64,000 bases of DNA from Flagellimonas spongiicola (lineage in GTDB: Bacteria > Bacteroidota > Bacteroidia > Flavobacteriales > Flavobacteriaceae). Positions 44,101 to 52,503 of the stretch are shown piece after piece; within the stretch, counting starts at the first letter, position 1; every line of letters starts with the position of its first letter. A program made the translations under genes and the position numbers. The DNA lies in the NCBI RefSeq assembly GCF_023502425.1, contig NZ_JAMFMA010000002.1:682001-746000 (forward strand), in the 5' to 3' direction. The notes beneath the pieces were generated by a model. That model was not told where the DNA came from, ran no database searches, and worked only from the letters and a program-made list of their open reading frames with translations.

Positions 44101-47100
44101 TGGTACTCATAGGTACCAGCTCCGAATTGAGCACTTGCACTTATTGTACCTGTATCCGCGCATTCAATATCATTGGTTGAGGTAGCGGAAACGTCTAATG
44201 GAATAGGCGCTTGTTCTATTACAAATGGAGGAGAAGCCATTACACAACCCGTATTCGGCCCGTTGGTTTCCGTAAAAAGAATATAGAATTCACCAGGGGC
44301 CAACCCTGTTGCTGTGTCTGTCTCTGGCCCACCAACAACACCTGAAATAGTTCCAGTAATTCCAGTAGTTGTGTTGGTTACCGCAGCAAAAATTTCATAG
44401 GATACATCTGAACCGCCATAGCCAGAAACTGTAAAATCCACAATACCATCTGCTGCACCAGTACACGTAATATTGGTTGTTGCGTCAATAGTTGCCGCCA
44501 ATGCTGAAGTAGAGGAAACAGGTACAGTTGCTTCCTGTACATATTCACAATTTGTATCGGAATCATGTACGATAAACGTATAGGTTACACCTGGCGTCAA
44601 TCCTGTAAACAAATGTGAATTGGCTGGTGCAGGTGGAGATGGATCCTCTGGGAACCATGCAGGGTCTAAAGCATTGAACGCGGGCGCTGGAAATATTGCA
44701 AAATAGAAAGTACCAACACCAAGTGTTCCATTTGAAGCTTGAGCTTCAACCAACATTTCACCACTACCAGGAGTACATCCTGCTGTTCCTTGGGTTGCAA
44801 TCAAAACATCAGGACCAGTCGTAATGGTTACTGTGCTTAAATCCTGACACCCATTTGCATCTGTAACGCTAAGCGTGTAGTCACCAAAATCAAGTCCTGT
44901 GAAAGTGTGATCATTGGTTCCAGTTGAGGTGTCATAAGACATGGAAACACTAAAGTCCGCATTGTATACATTGTAAATATATGCTGCCGTTCCACCAGAA
45001 GCGTCAACAGTTATAGTTCCTAATTCTGTTCCGGAAGGGGTACATTGTAAATTGGTGCTAACTGTATTTGGCGCGATTACCGCAGGTTCCGCTATGGAAA
45101 CAGCGGTAGGCGCAGAAACACATCCTTTTGCATCTGTAATCCTTACCTCATAGTTACCAGCTGGCAAGTTTGTTGTTTGTGTTCCGTAGTTGGTAGGACC
45201 GGTAGTTTCGATGACCTCTATTACATATGGACCGACACCAATTGTGGTATCGATGGTTACAGCAAGTGAACCATCCGTATTTCCATTACACACCACATCT
45301 GTGGGCACCACAGAGGTAATTACAGGCGTGTCCGCAGGCGTAACAACAACAGCGTTTGTAACAATCGTACATGACGTTGGAGCGGTGGTATCAGTTACCC
45401 TAAATTGGTAAGTTCCATCAGTGGCAGTGGTGAACACGTTGGCCACAAAATTTGTACTGAAGTAGTTGGTTCCACCATCATTTGACCACTCATACGAATA
45501 TGTTCCGGAACCTCCTGAAGTGTTTATTGTGACTGAGGCGTTAACCAAACAGGTCAAATCTTGTGTCAATACAGCCGCGCCCAGCAATTGATCATTAATA
45601 GTAACGGATTGTTGCACTCCGGCACAGCCAAAACCATCTCTAACATCAATTGTATATGTTCCTGCAGCGAGGTTGGAGAACGTGTGTGTTGTAGCAGAGG
45701 CAGGGGTTGGAGTAATCCAAGGTCCTCCTGCAATACTGAATTGATAGTCACCATTTCCGGCAGTTACATCCACCTGTATGGTTCCATCATTAGCCCCACT
45801 GTAACATGCGGTAGGGGTGGTGGTAAATGTCAATGTAGTCGGCGCCACTATGGTAATTGCCGCGTCGATAGGATCTTCACAAAGATTTGTATCTCTGGCC
45901 CTAACGATGTAATCTCCTGGCGCCAAACCAGTAAACACTGAATTGTTACCGTTGGTTGCATAGTCAAAACCAGCAATGATTCCACCAACACCATCTTCAA
46001 GTTGGAACTCGTAATTTGGTGTTCCACCAGATGCCGAAGCAGTAATTGTTGCGCCGCCATTTGTACATGTCATCACCGATGTTGTACTAGCTGTTGTGGC
46101 AACTGGAGTAGGTTCGGATAGGGCTTGGTTCAGTGTTACAATACATGAATTGTCCAACACATCCCTTACCTCAATCGTATAATTACCAGCAGCTAAAGCT
46201 GGAATTGTAATTGGACTAGCGGTCTGTGGTGCAGAGTACCCACCTCCATTTACTTGGTACTCAAATCCATTGACCGCATCAAAGTTTTCTACTTCAAAAG
46301 AAATGCTTCCATCATTTCCAGCATTACAGCTAATATCATTAAACGATGTTATACTTGCTTCAAAGGCATTACCAGCTTCAATATTTACATCTACGGTTAA
46401 AGTACCAGCACAAACTTCAGGAGTTTGGAATGCCTGAATATCATCAATAGCTAGGTCATTCCCATGATTGGTGTTGATGTTGGTTCTTATTACCACATCA
46501 ATGTTGGTGTTCGCTCCTGGGTTCAAATCCACGGAGTAGTTATGCCAATCGTCAGCGTTTGTGTTTCTTGGAATATTACCAGTAGCAATGAAATCGATAA
46601 CGGTGCCGAATGGATCAACCAATTCAATTCGAACATTTGGGTCATTTTGAGTTCCACCATGAGTGTCCCTAACCATATTGTATAGCTCCATTGAAATGGT
46701 TAAATCTCGATTTGGAATGATTTCAATATTTCTTTTGGCGTAAATAATCCCGTCTAATCCAACAACGGTTCCCAGGTCAATTGCTAGAAAGCGACCATTC
46801 GGGTTTCCGGTGTGGTCGTTTGGAGGTCTCCATCCGCTCCATGGATTGGTTAATACTTGGGTTACCGTGTATTCCCCATTTGATAAAGAATTTGGGGAAG
46901 TATTACAACCAATTCCAGAGCCATCCAAAGGCTCGTAGCAGTAGTTCGGGTCAACTTCGGTAATTGAGGTATTTGGACCAGCTCCAAAGTTTTCAAGTAA
47001 CAAAACACTTGGGCTTGGAGGTACATTGCTTGTATAGTTAACCGTAATTGTATGGGAACCTACGGTAACGTCATTGAAAACATTTGACGTTGCTGGCGTA

Positions 47101-50100
47101 TTTGGATTTCCATCAATTTCGTAAGTGTAATCAAAGGTGGCGCTATCAGGAGTAACCGTTACTGTTCCTTCGCCGTCGCATTCGTAGTCTATGGCCGTAG
47201 TAACTCCAGGAGGCGTTGGCTCAGGATCAACGATTACATTCATTGGGAAGGTACAATTATTCGCATCACGGATATATACCGTATGGGAACCAGGTAACAA
47301 GTACCCAATGGAAGTGGCCGCATAGTTAGAACCTCCATCAAAGCTATACTCATATGGAGCCGTACCACCAAGGGCATTGGTGATTCGAACTTCTGCACCA
47401 ATACCAGGGTTACATTCAGCAAGTTGTGTTACAGCCGCTGATGCAGAAAGGGTCAATGGTTCTGAAATATTATAAATCTGGGTTATATCACAATTGTTGG
47501 CGTCTCTAACCCTAATATTATAACTGCCCGCCAATTGGTTTACAAAAGTGTTTGAGGGCTGGTAAGTTGCACCGTTGTTAATACTGTATTCGTATGGCGC
47601 TTCTCCACCTGATGCAGTTATCGAAATTGTTGCTTGCGCTTCTCCACTACAAAGGATTCCTGTGTCTGATATAACTAGACCTAGAGGAGCATCTTGAGCT
47701 ATGGACAAATCGTAGTTAGCCTCACAATATCCAGCCCCGCCATTATTATCACGCACATAAACATCATAGTCACCTGCACCTGTGATGGTAATTGGATTTG
47801 CTGCTCCGAAATCACCAGGGGTAGGCGCAACTCCATCAGCTACAATGGCATAGACGTAATTATTGTCGCCACCTGCAGCTGTAATCAACACATCAGTGTC
47901 TGTTCCACACGTCGTGATGTTGGGCGCAGAAGCAAGAACGGTAAGCTCTGGATTAACAGTTATGGATGCACTATCTGTACAACTGTTACCATCTCTTACA
48001 TCGATGGTATAGGTGCCTGAGGTGAGTCCCGCGAAAACATTGTTTGTTCCAAAAGCTCCGCCGTTAAGACTGTATTCAAAGTTTCCGTCACCGCCCGAGG
48101 TAACGTTTGCTGTAAGGGTTAGCCCAACAGCATCGTCGTAGCAGGCGCTGTTAGGCACAATTGCTAAAGCCGGAGGAACTGCCGCATTTAAAGTAAAGTT
48201 TGTTGTGACGACACATCCGTTAACATCTGTTACAGTTGCTGTATACGAACCTGATTGTACCAAGCCCGTAAAGGCACCGGTACTATTGGTCCCAAAAACC
48301 GTAGTGTCTGGATTTGTCAAAGTAAAGGAATTGCCTCCCCAACCTCCTGTTGAAGTTAAGGTTACACTTCCATCAGCGATACAGGTTGGTTGTACTTCAG
48401 ATGCATTCAGGGTCAATGCTGCTGAAGGAGCATTTACGGTAACATCCGTTGTAGCGGTACAGTTTGTTAAATTATCTGTAACTACAATCGTATAGGTTCC
48501 ATCATCAAGGCCCGTTAAGGAAATAGTGCCAGTTGTTTGAGCATTACCATTGAAATTGGCTGGTCCTGTCACCGAATAATCGTAATCTGTATTGAAGTCA
48601 CTAACAATGAAGTCAATTTCGCCATCCGTGTCCGTAAAGCAAGTAATATTACTTACTAGGTTTCCAACAACAGAAATTTGTGAGACCGGATTGATTGTAA
48701 ATGATTCGTCATAAACACAACCTTTATTATCCGTAACCCGGAAGGTGTAAGTCCCCGGGGCAAGCGCATCAAAATCTGCTGATGCTCCGGTAATGGATGT
48801 GGCAGCAACTGGTGCTGGCGCCGTAATTTCAAACACAAATGGAGCATTGCCGTTAACAGCTGTTACGGTTACATCGGAAGTTAATGCTGGACAAACAGGT
48901 GTGCTAGCAGAAAAGGTTAAGTCCGTGGGGGGATTTAGGGGGTCAAAAGTTATTGCGTTGGTTGTAAACGTACAGTTGTTCGCATCACGGATAGTAATAT
49001 CAAAAGAACCGTTTGTCAAATTTGAGAAGGTTTCAGCTCCTGCGCCACTAACAAAGTTGACGCCATCTATACTGTATTCGTATGGGGCCGTACCACCAGC
49101 TACATTTTGAACTTCTATTATTCCATCTTGTAAACAGGTATAATCTTGTATCAAAACTGCATCTCCGGCAACACCGCTGGTAGGCCCTCCAATATTGAAA
49201 GTCTCTATAAAATCACAAGATACCGCACCTTGTGTTTGTGTAATGGTCAATGAATAAGCCCCTTGAGGCAATCCTGTAAACAAGCCCGAGGCATTATTCG
49301 CTGTAGAAGTGTCTGGATATGTTAACGTATAGGACAAACTATACCCGTTGGAATTGGTAACGTTTACGGCAAATGTTCCGTCTGCAATGCCAAAACAAGT
49401 TTCATCTGTAGCTGCAGTTGTATAGACTATCGAAGGCGCTACGACAATAGAAACACTATTAGAGATGAATGAACAGTTATTACCATCTACAACAACAAAT
49501 TCATAGTCACCTTCTTCTCCATTGGTGAAGTTGAAATCACTTGTGAATTGGAAAGCTCCTCCAGGGATATCACCTACACTTGCGTATAAATCTGTTCCAT
49601 TATAACTCCAAATGGCGTAGGCATAATCTGGATTTGGGAAACCGCCAGAACCAGTTACAGTTATGATACCGTCAGTACAGTCTATGTTCTTTGTGGTAAT
49701 TGCTGTTACTGCTAAGTCCGTTACATCGTTAATTGTTACTTGTTCATTGTAAACACAACCATCATCTGTAGTAACATCAACGTCATAAACTCCGTCATTA
49801 AGGTTTTGGAAGGTGTAATTGTTGTCAGCAGATGGACCATGGGTGTCCACGACAGTTCCGCCTTGTGAAATTTCATAATAATATTGCGCCTCTACATTAA
49901 GAACCGAGATCGCAATCTCCCCTAAACCGTTACAGTCTGTATCTCTTGTAGTAACGTCAACCTGGAAGTCCCTATCAAGGATACCGATGTTGTCCAAAAC
50001 AAACACACAACCATCGGTTACGCCTTGCTGCCTCATCTCAACGGTATAAGCGCCATTTGTGGTTATGTCAAAACTTGGGTTAGGATTGTATCCAACTAAA

Positions 50101-52502
50101 ACCGTCCCAGTGGTTTGGTCTATTAATCGGAACTCGTAATCAACAGGCATGTTGGTTACTGTAATATTACCGTCAGTATTACAAATAATATCACTGGACG
50201 TATATTGTGGATCTAGTGGATTTTGGTAGATGTTGAAGTTGAACCTTCTAAAACATCCATTTTGATAATTTACAACCAAGCGATATTCGCCCGGGGCAGA
50301 AGCCAAGAAATCGTTACCGTTACCTACGTTATTCCAAGTACATGAGTTATCAGTGTTTGCACAGCCCGCAATCGAGGCGGCACAAGACGCTTCGTCTAAC
50401 TGCTCCCACTCTATGCTATCTGCATCAGGAATGTTTACCTGTATCAATTCTGTGTCATTGAGACCACACAAGAATACCTCAGGCAACTCACTACCATCGT
50501 TAGGACATACAACAATTTGGCCATCAACGGAATTTGAAGTGTCGTTGATTAAGGCCGTAATCGGATTTGTAAGTCCGGAGCCTGCCGCAAAAAGCTCAAC
50601 GATTATGATTTCGGTAAAGTCCTTACAAGGGTCAGCAACTTGCTTGTCTACCATATAGGTTCCTGGTGCATCTACCAAGAATGTACTAGGGTCGCCATCA
50701 GAGTCACCATCATTTAGCACGGTATCCCCAGCATCAATTAGGTTATCACCATTTTGGTCAAGATACCAGATGTAAGCATCAAAGTTGTCACCGGCATCCA
50801 ATAGGACGTCGGAACCACAAAGCTCAACAGTTCTTGTAAAATTACATGCGGAAAGGTCATCTAATAGAAAGTTAGTTGCCCCGGGCGTGGTAAATCCACA
50901 ATCATCAAAATCCGATACACTGGGGTCATCACTTATCTGATTGGAATTAATGACACCCTCATAGGTTGAATAGGCAAGGTTCTCAATGATGTCCGTACAA
51001 GCGTCTACAAAATCAAAACAGTTTTCTGCAACCTGAACGCGCATTCGTATTTCGGAAACAGGATCTCCTTCTTCTACAAGATTGTCTGGGATATTGAACA
51101 CCACCTCCCTTGTTGCTGCGTCGTAGGTGTAAGTTACACCAGCAGGCATGGTAATAGTTGCTGTGTCCAAATCAACGTTGGCAGGGAGCACATCTCGAAT
51201 TGTATAGTTTGTGGCATCATCATTTCCCGTATTTACAAATGACAATACATAATCCAGGTATTGACCTAGATTTACACCCGCGCCTGTTATATCATTACCG
51301 CCAATGTCCTCAACTTTCTTTTCCAGAACAATTGTAGGTTCAATGATTTCCACGGCGAATGTCACCAAAAAAGAGGCAAACCAGTCACCATTTGTGCCCA
51401 ATCGAAGAGTGGCATCGGTATCACCATTATCAATAATACTATTTCCGGGGTTGTTCAAATCAAAGACATCGGAATCAAATCCAATGGCGTTTGTACTACT
51501 CACATTTCTAGAGGTGACATTGGCCCCATCTTCGGAAATTGTTGAGTTAAAAAAGTTGTTATTTGGATTTGCTGCGTTGGAAATATCTGTGAAAGTAGAG
51601 CTACTGTTGGAAACAATACCAAATGTATCTCCAGAAAGTGAAGTTTCACCTTCCAAGGTACTAACACCAATTCTTGCGTTTACTGGACCAACGGGAATAG
51701 TATTAAATCCATTAACGTTAATATCTGCTGTTCTGTTCCCTGATTGCGTAGTAACACCTTCGTACCCATCGAATACAGAGATGTATCTACCCGGCAATGT
51801 TGGGTTCTCATATATCACAACCAAGGTCCAACCGGCACAACCATAGGTTGTAGCACCTCTTGTACCCCTAACATTGGCAACAAAATAGTCTCCGGTTGGA
51901 TCTGCCAATCCTTGAAGAATATTGGTTACGTTTTTGTAGCACACATAAGGGTCATTAGGAAGAATATTATATCCGTTTACGATAATATCATCTTCCTCGC
52001 CCACAGGGTCTGGAGCCGTATCAGCTTGAAGGTCTATATAAGTTGCACTCCCGGGAACTCTTAGTTTTACCTCTGTTACGTCGTAATGGTTGGGGTCATC
52101 CGTGTACCCACTTACATACCTACTTCTATGATCACCATCTCTTTCTACATCGTAATTACCGGCCCAATAAAGACCAGCCCAATAAATTTGTGAACAAGAG
52201 GGTAATGAAAGTGTGGAACTACTCGAGTTAAATGTGGTTGGGTCAGAATCAATATCTACATACTCCACATGCAGACTGTTGTTACTACCATTTCCATTAT
52301 AAGGTGTGTTTACATCATGCCCGTTGGATACACTATTCATCACACTATTGGACAGGAAGGTATAATCACCCTTTATATTCAAATAGGTATTCCCGCTATC
52401 ATCCAATCTAGGTGTAAACGGAACCTCTTGGGCCTGAATGGAGTAGCCCAAGCCGATAAAACAGATGACACTTAGGAGTACCTTATAAATTCGATTGGTC
52501 AT
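38145..52502 (-). CDS. sprB: SprB, giant gliding-motility surface adhesin
   Basis: Started at the ATG at 52502, one base after the sprD stop, the protein has 4785 residues. The ATG at 52562 lies inside sprD and lacks a signal at its front. A signal peptide ends near YSIQAQ. An N-terminal globular part (about 26-395) and a DUF11-like segment (VLEKKVEDIGGN..., about 395-515) are followed by an Ig-like stretch, then about 42 SprB repeats of about 90 residues, and a T9SS type B C-terminal domain (VPDFFTPDGDGLNDRWLPDN... to FTLYRQ). Each repeat has a Cys near its start (e.g. DVTCNG) and another near its end (e.g. DANGC). SprB is carried along the cell by the gliding motor in F. johnsoniae. A non-repeat insertion lies at 46408-47030. 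Confidence 0.96.
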   Translation of the reverse strand: MTNRIYKVLLSVICFIGLGYSIQAQEVPFTPRLDDSGNTYLNIKGDYTFLSNSVMNSVSNGHDVNTPYNGNGSNNSLHVEYVDIDSDPTTFNSSSSTLSLPSCSQIYWAGLYWAGNYDVERDGDHRSRYVSGYTDDPNHYDVTEVKLRVPGSATYIDLQADTAPDPVGEEDDIIVNGYNILPNDPYVCYKNVTNILQGLADPTGDYFVANVRGTRGATTYGCAGWTLVVIYENPTLPGRYISVFDGYEGVTTQSGNRTADINVNGFNTIPVGPVNARIGVSTLEGETSLSGDTFGIVSNSSSTFTDISNAANPNNNFFNSTISEDGANVTSRNVSSTNAIGFDSDVFDLNNPGNSIIDNGDTDATLRLGTNGDWFASFLVTFAVEIIEPTIVLEKKVEDIGGNDITGAGVNLGQYLDYVLSFVNTGNDDATNYTIRDVLPANVDLDTATITMPAGVTYTYDAATREVVFNIPDNLVEEGDPVSEIRMRVQVAENCFDFVDACTDIIENLAYSTYEGVINSNQISDDPSVSDFDDCGFTTPGATNFLLDDLSACNFTRTVELCGSDVLLDAGDNFDAYIWYLDQNGDNLIDAGDTVLNDGDSDGDPSTFLVDAPGTYMVDKQVADPCKDFTEIIIVELFAAGSGLTNPITALINDTSNSVDGQIVVCPNDGSELPEVFLCGLNDTELIQVNIPDADSIEWEQLDEASCAASIAGCANTDNSCTWNNVGNGNDFLASAPGEYRLVVNYQNGCFRRFNFNIYQNPLDPQYTSSDIICNTDGNITVTNMPVDYEFRLIDQTTGTVLVGYNPNPSFDITTNGAYTVEMRQQGVTDGCVFVLDNIGILDRDFQVDVTTRDTDCNGLGEIAISVLNVEAQYYYEISQGGTVVDTHGPSADNNYTFQNLNDGVYDVDVTTDDGCVYNEQVTINDVTDLAVTAITTKNIDCTDGIITVTGSGGFPNPDYAYAIWSYNGTDLYASVGDIPGGAFQFTSDFNFTNGEEGDYEFVVVDGNNCSFISNSVSIVVAPSIVYTTAATDETCFGIADGTFAVNVTNSNGYSLSYTLTYPDTSTANNASGLFTGLPQGAYSLTITQTQGAVSCDFIETFNIGGPTSGVAGDAVLIQDYTCLQDGIIEVQNVAGGTAPYEYSIDGVNFVSGAGAETFSNLTNGSFDITIRDANNCTFTTNAITFDPLNPPTDLTFSASTPVCPALTSDVTVTAVNGNAPFVFEITAPAPVAATSITGASADFDALAPGTYTFRVTDNKGCVYDESFTINPVSQISVVGNLVSNITCFTDTDGEIDFIVSDFNTDYDYSVTGPANFNGNAQTTGTISLTGLDDGTYTIVVTDNLTNCTATTDVTVNAPSAALTLNASEVQPTCIADGSVTLTSTGGWGGNSFTLTNPDTTVFGTNSTGAFTGLVQSGSYTATVTDVNGCVVTTNFTLNAAVPPALAIVPNSACYDDAVGLTLTANVTSGGDGNFEYSLNGGAFGTNNVFAGLTSGTYTIDVRDGNSCTDSASITVNPELTVLASAPNITTCGTDTDVLITAAGGDNNYVYAIVADGVAPTPGDFGAANPITITGAGDYDVYVRDNNGGAGYCEANYDLSIAQDAPLGLVISDTGILCSGEAQATISITASGGEAPYEYSINNGATYQPSNTFVNQLAGSYNIRVRDANNCDITQIYNISEPLTLSASAAVTQLAECNPGIGAEVRITNALGGTAPYEYSFDGGSNYAATSIGYLLPGSHTVYIRDANNCTFPMNVIVDPEPTPPGVTTAIDYECDGEGTVTVTPDSATFDYTYEIDGNPNTPATSNVFNDVTVGSHTITVNYTSNVPPSPSVLLLENFGAGPNTSITEVDPNYCYEPLDGSGIGCNTSPNSLSNGEYTVTQVLTNPWSGWRPPNDHTGNPNGRFLAIDLGTVVGLDGIIYAKRNIEIIPNRDLTISMELYNMVRDTHGGTQNDPNVRIELVDPFGTVIDFIATGNIPRNTNADDWHNYSVDLNPGANTNIDVVIRTNINTNHGNDLAIDDIQAFQTPEVCAGTLTVDVNIEAGNAFEASITSFNDISCNAGNDGSISFEVENFDAVNGFEYQVNGGGYSAPQTASPITIPALAAGNYTIEVRDVLDNSCIVTLNQALSEPTPVATTASTTSVMTCTNGGATITASASGGTPNYEFQLEDGVGGIIAGFDYATNGNNSVFTGLAPGDYIVRARDTNLCEDPIDAAITIVAPTTLTFTTTPTACYSGANDGTIQVDVTAGNGDYQFSIAGGPWITPTPASATTHTFSNLAAGTYTIDVRDGFGCAGVQQSVTINDQLLGAAVLTQDLTCLVNASVTINTSGGSGTYSYEWSNDGGTNYFSTNFVANVFTTATDGTYQFRVTDTTAPTSCTIVTNAVVVTPADTPVITSVVPTDVVCNGNTDGSLAVTIDTTIGVGPYVIEVIETTGPTNYGTQTTNLPAGNYEVRITDAKGCVSAPTAVSIAEPAVIAPNTVSTNLQCTPSGTELGTITVDASGGTAAYIYNVYNADFSVSMSYDTSTGTNDHTFTGLDFGDYTLSVTDANGCQDLSTVTITTGPDVLIATQGTAGCTPGSGEMLVEAQASNGTLGVGTFYFAIFPAPAFNALDPAWFPEDPSPPAPANSHLFTGLTPGVTYTFIVHDSDTNCEYVQEATVPVSSTSALAATIDATTNITCTGAADGIVDFTVSGYGGSDVSYEIFAAVTNTTTGITGTISGVVGGPETDTATGLAPGEFYILFTETNGPNTGCVMASPPFVIEQAPIPLDVSATSTNDIECADTGTISASAQFGAGTYEYQLELQTAAAPTAATWTGTNTNGLFSALANDDYTVYVKDANDCIDHFDITVGLDPRPEVSLAVVDECVAEGTFEVLVTLTTPGSSPYQLSVNGGPYQNITFNGSNQYTVSNLSSGLGQTISVRAVDGCADTDPFNIHPPLQFNATLATLLDCQTAPNNNAEIAIDVTAGSGSYDYEIDGPGAVDQARTAMGGSSLVWSDASVAGSYTVTVYDTSTSVPNCLGSIIVDVPALVTPTFNIDSFTDVTCNGDDNGTIDVSAVDNGIGPFTFEIISGPGSGAAFPIAPTSNTTTTASFSGLEGAVAGITYTIEITAANGCTFTQTQVISEPDVIANVNTSVVEFGCATGNNMDNATITINAASITGGSGNYVIYEFINDQGTLPTGDDVVVQSGANNIYTETNTTGGSYIINVYDDNGCLGTTNETINAFDELLSTSVSIDAAATCVVGEEITITATGSITNSTTTPANYEFRLLPAGAFQPSGSFTGLTVGVHNFEVRNTITGCIIGATHTVVDPEILDLVVSNTSDVTCFGDTDGTVELDLQDAATLTYASATTYTLYYDVNNTPGNLADDTVTAGGDADGNFTITGLAAGNYYIEVTDTNPPGSACVYAEAFAILGPNVGISANTQVTAVTCALNDGVIEVINPAGGWGGYTYFVDLASNPAPTFPASYQAAPQFTGLAGGAGAGTDYQVWVADTNGCEFQLPNVNLVDPTAITATLQINQENCTALQGEIEVVGTAGGQGINYSYQLVRNSVDVGSPKTGTVFSGLGAGSYEVRITDQWSCSTTIGPVVLLDEMVATAAVVKPIDCTVDPGGHITITVNGGSVNLTYDVLFPDAVTTASNATGVFTGLTQAGTYTFTVTDGDTVTPCTVVVTQDLDAPVVPVIDNVAMDPVSCNGGSDGILTVELNPASAVNPIYNFELYEMSNLVVPYRAAQASNVFDNLPQGDYRVRVISSRSCDAFFDQTVTEPTALNVSALATAFVCNTSNAVNTSTITVTAAGGTGPYLYSIDNVNFQASNTFEVVDTGVVQNITAFVTDANSCAQTAVVAPIQPINVFTVAVTQNTAISCANPEEVLVTVTDDGNPGNTYTYELLPVGNPLGSLTSNPTNVTATFELTQPGSYTIRVTDNTTGCFVDATPYDIAPYDLIDVVATPTAPAICFGDSNGAMEINVTGYTGTYDYEVFNGDGTTTGVTGSANTTTNPLSIPGFSGGNYFVRVTQTANPLCVEDSNTITIASPDMALAATPIEVANVTCADNLGEIEVSPTGGFAPYDIQLTNTTTSQVYNISNVVSFVFQGLSAGLFDVEITDNAGCTINEPITLTAPTPITADIDATPTNLVCYGDTNATVTAINVLNGRGVYQYVLNVYDSAGTTIINSSGAQSNPAFNNLGAGTYSITVSDGWSCDMETVQVTISEPVEVMANLIQLSPLTCTTQGQIELSAAGGTGPYQYSTDGVLYTNMAGGNTHTFTVPDGAYQYFVRDAFGCEAMISNQVTVDPIVPLDVLIDASAATVNCTGEASAIILANAVGGLGNYSYELFSDPGLTSSVAGPQNTGDFRNLIAGTYYVHVTSMDCQATSIPIDIIDPAPLQIDRQESTDVTCSGLEDGTITVEVSGGTGDIFYAITPNLDQFDTVGTFTDLAPGIYDVIAQDRNGCFETFQFEIEQPTPIQAQAINVMHEVCFNSADGEFELDITGGTAPYFTSLNSNADADFVQDQVLFQNLPASTHVVFVRDAQGCETNVIVEINPGVNLAAEVTPVYECDGNLPTNRLDIVFEDTTVLADVMYALDSADPNDLQLTADFINIAPGDHFLTIAHSNGCINTVDFSITGFEPLTLLLENNNINEITAVAGGGLEDYTFIFDGVDNGTDNTYIINRTDTYEVTVIDQNGCEVTMEIFMEFIDIEVPDFFTPDGDGLNDRWLPDNLEAFPNVLMIIFDRYGRELYRMGYGDAGWSGIYNNSELPTGDYWYIIKLQGENDDRELVGHFTLYRQ
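38425..50230 (-). repeat. SprB protein repeats in sprB (about 42)
   Basis: I counted about 42 units by eye from the recurring Cys pair and the closing motif (tGLaaGtYtV-x-D-x-NGC). Units are about 80-100 residues and diverged, with no exact DNA repeat. They form the shaft of the adhesin. The last unit lacks its first Cys. The edges are approximate. Confidence 0.8.
46408..47030 (-). other. Non-repeat, jelly-roll-like domain inserted in SprB repeat 13
   Basis: Between two halves of a repeat there is a stretch of about 205 residues without the repeat signature: LLLENFGAGPNTSITEVDP, CYEPLDGSGIGC, DHTGNPNGRFLAIDLG, RDLTISMELYNMVRD, PNVRIELVDPFG, DDWHNYSVDLNPG and NHGNDLAIDDIQAFQ. This order (fore part with bulky ligand loops, then VRIELxD, later LAIDDI) is that of MAM/carbohydrate-binding-like jelly rolls. 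It may be the ligand-binding tip placed inside the shaft. Boundaries are approximate. Confidence 0.65.
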
Positions 52503-52503
52503 T

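Noticed and set aside
38317-52475. Many plus-strand open frames of 60-180 codons opposite sprB
   Set aside because: They lie antisense to a clearly coding, repeat-structured gene, have no ribosome-binding site or family motif, and arise from its biased codon use.
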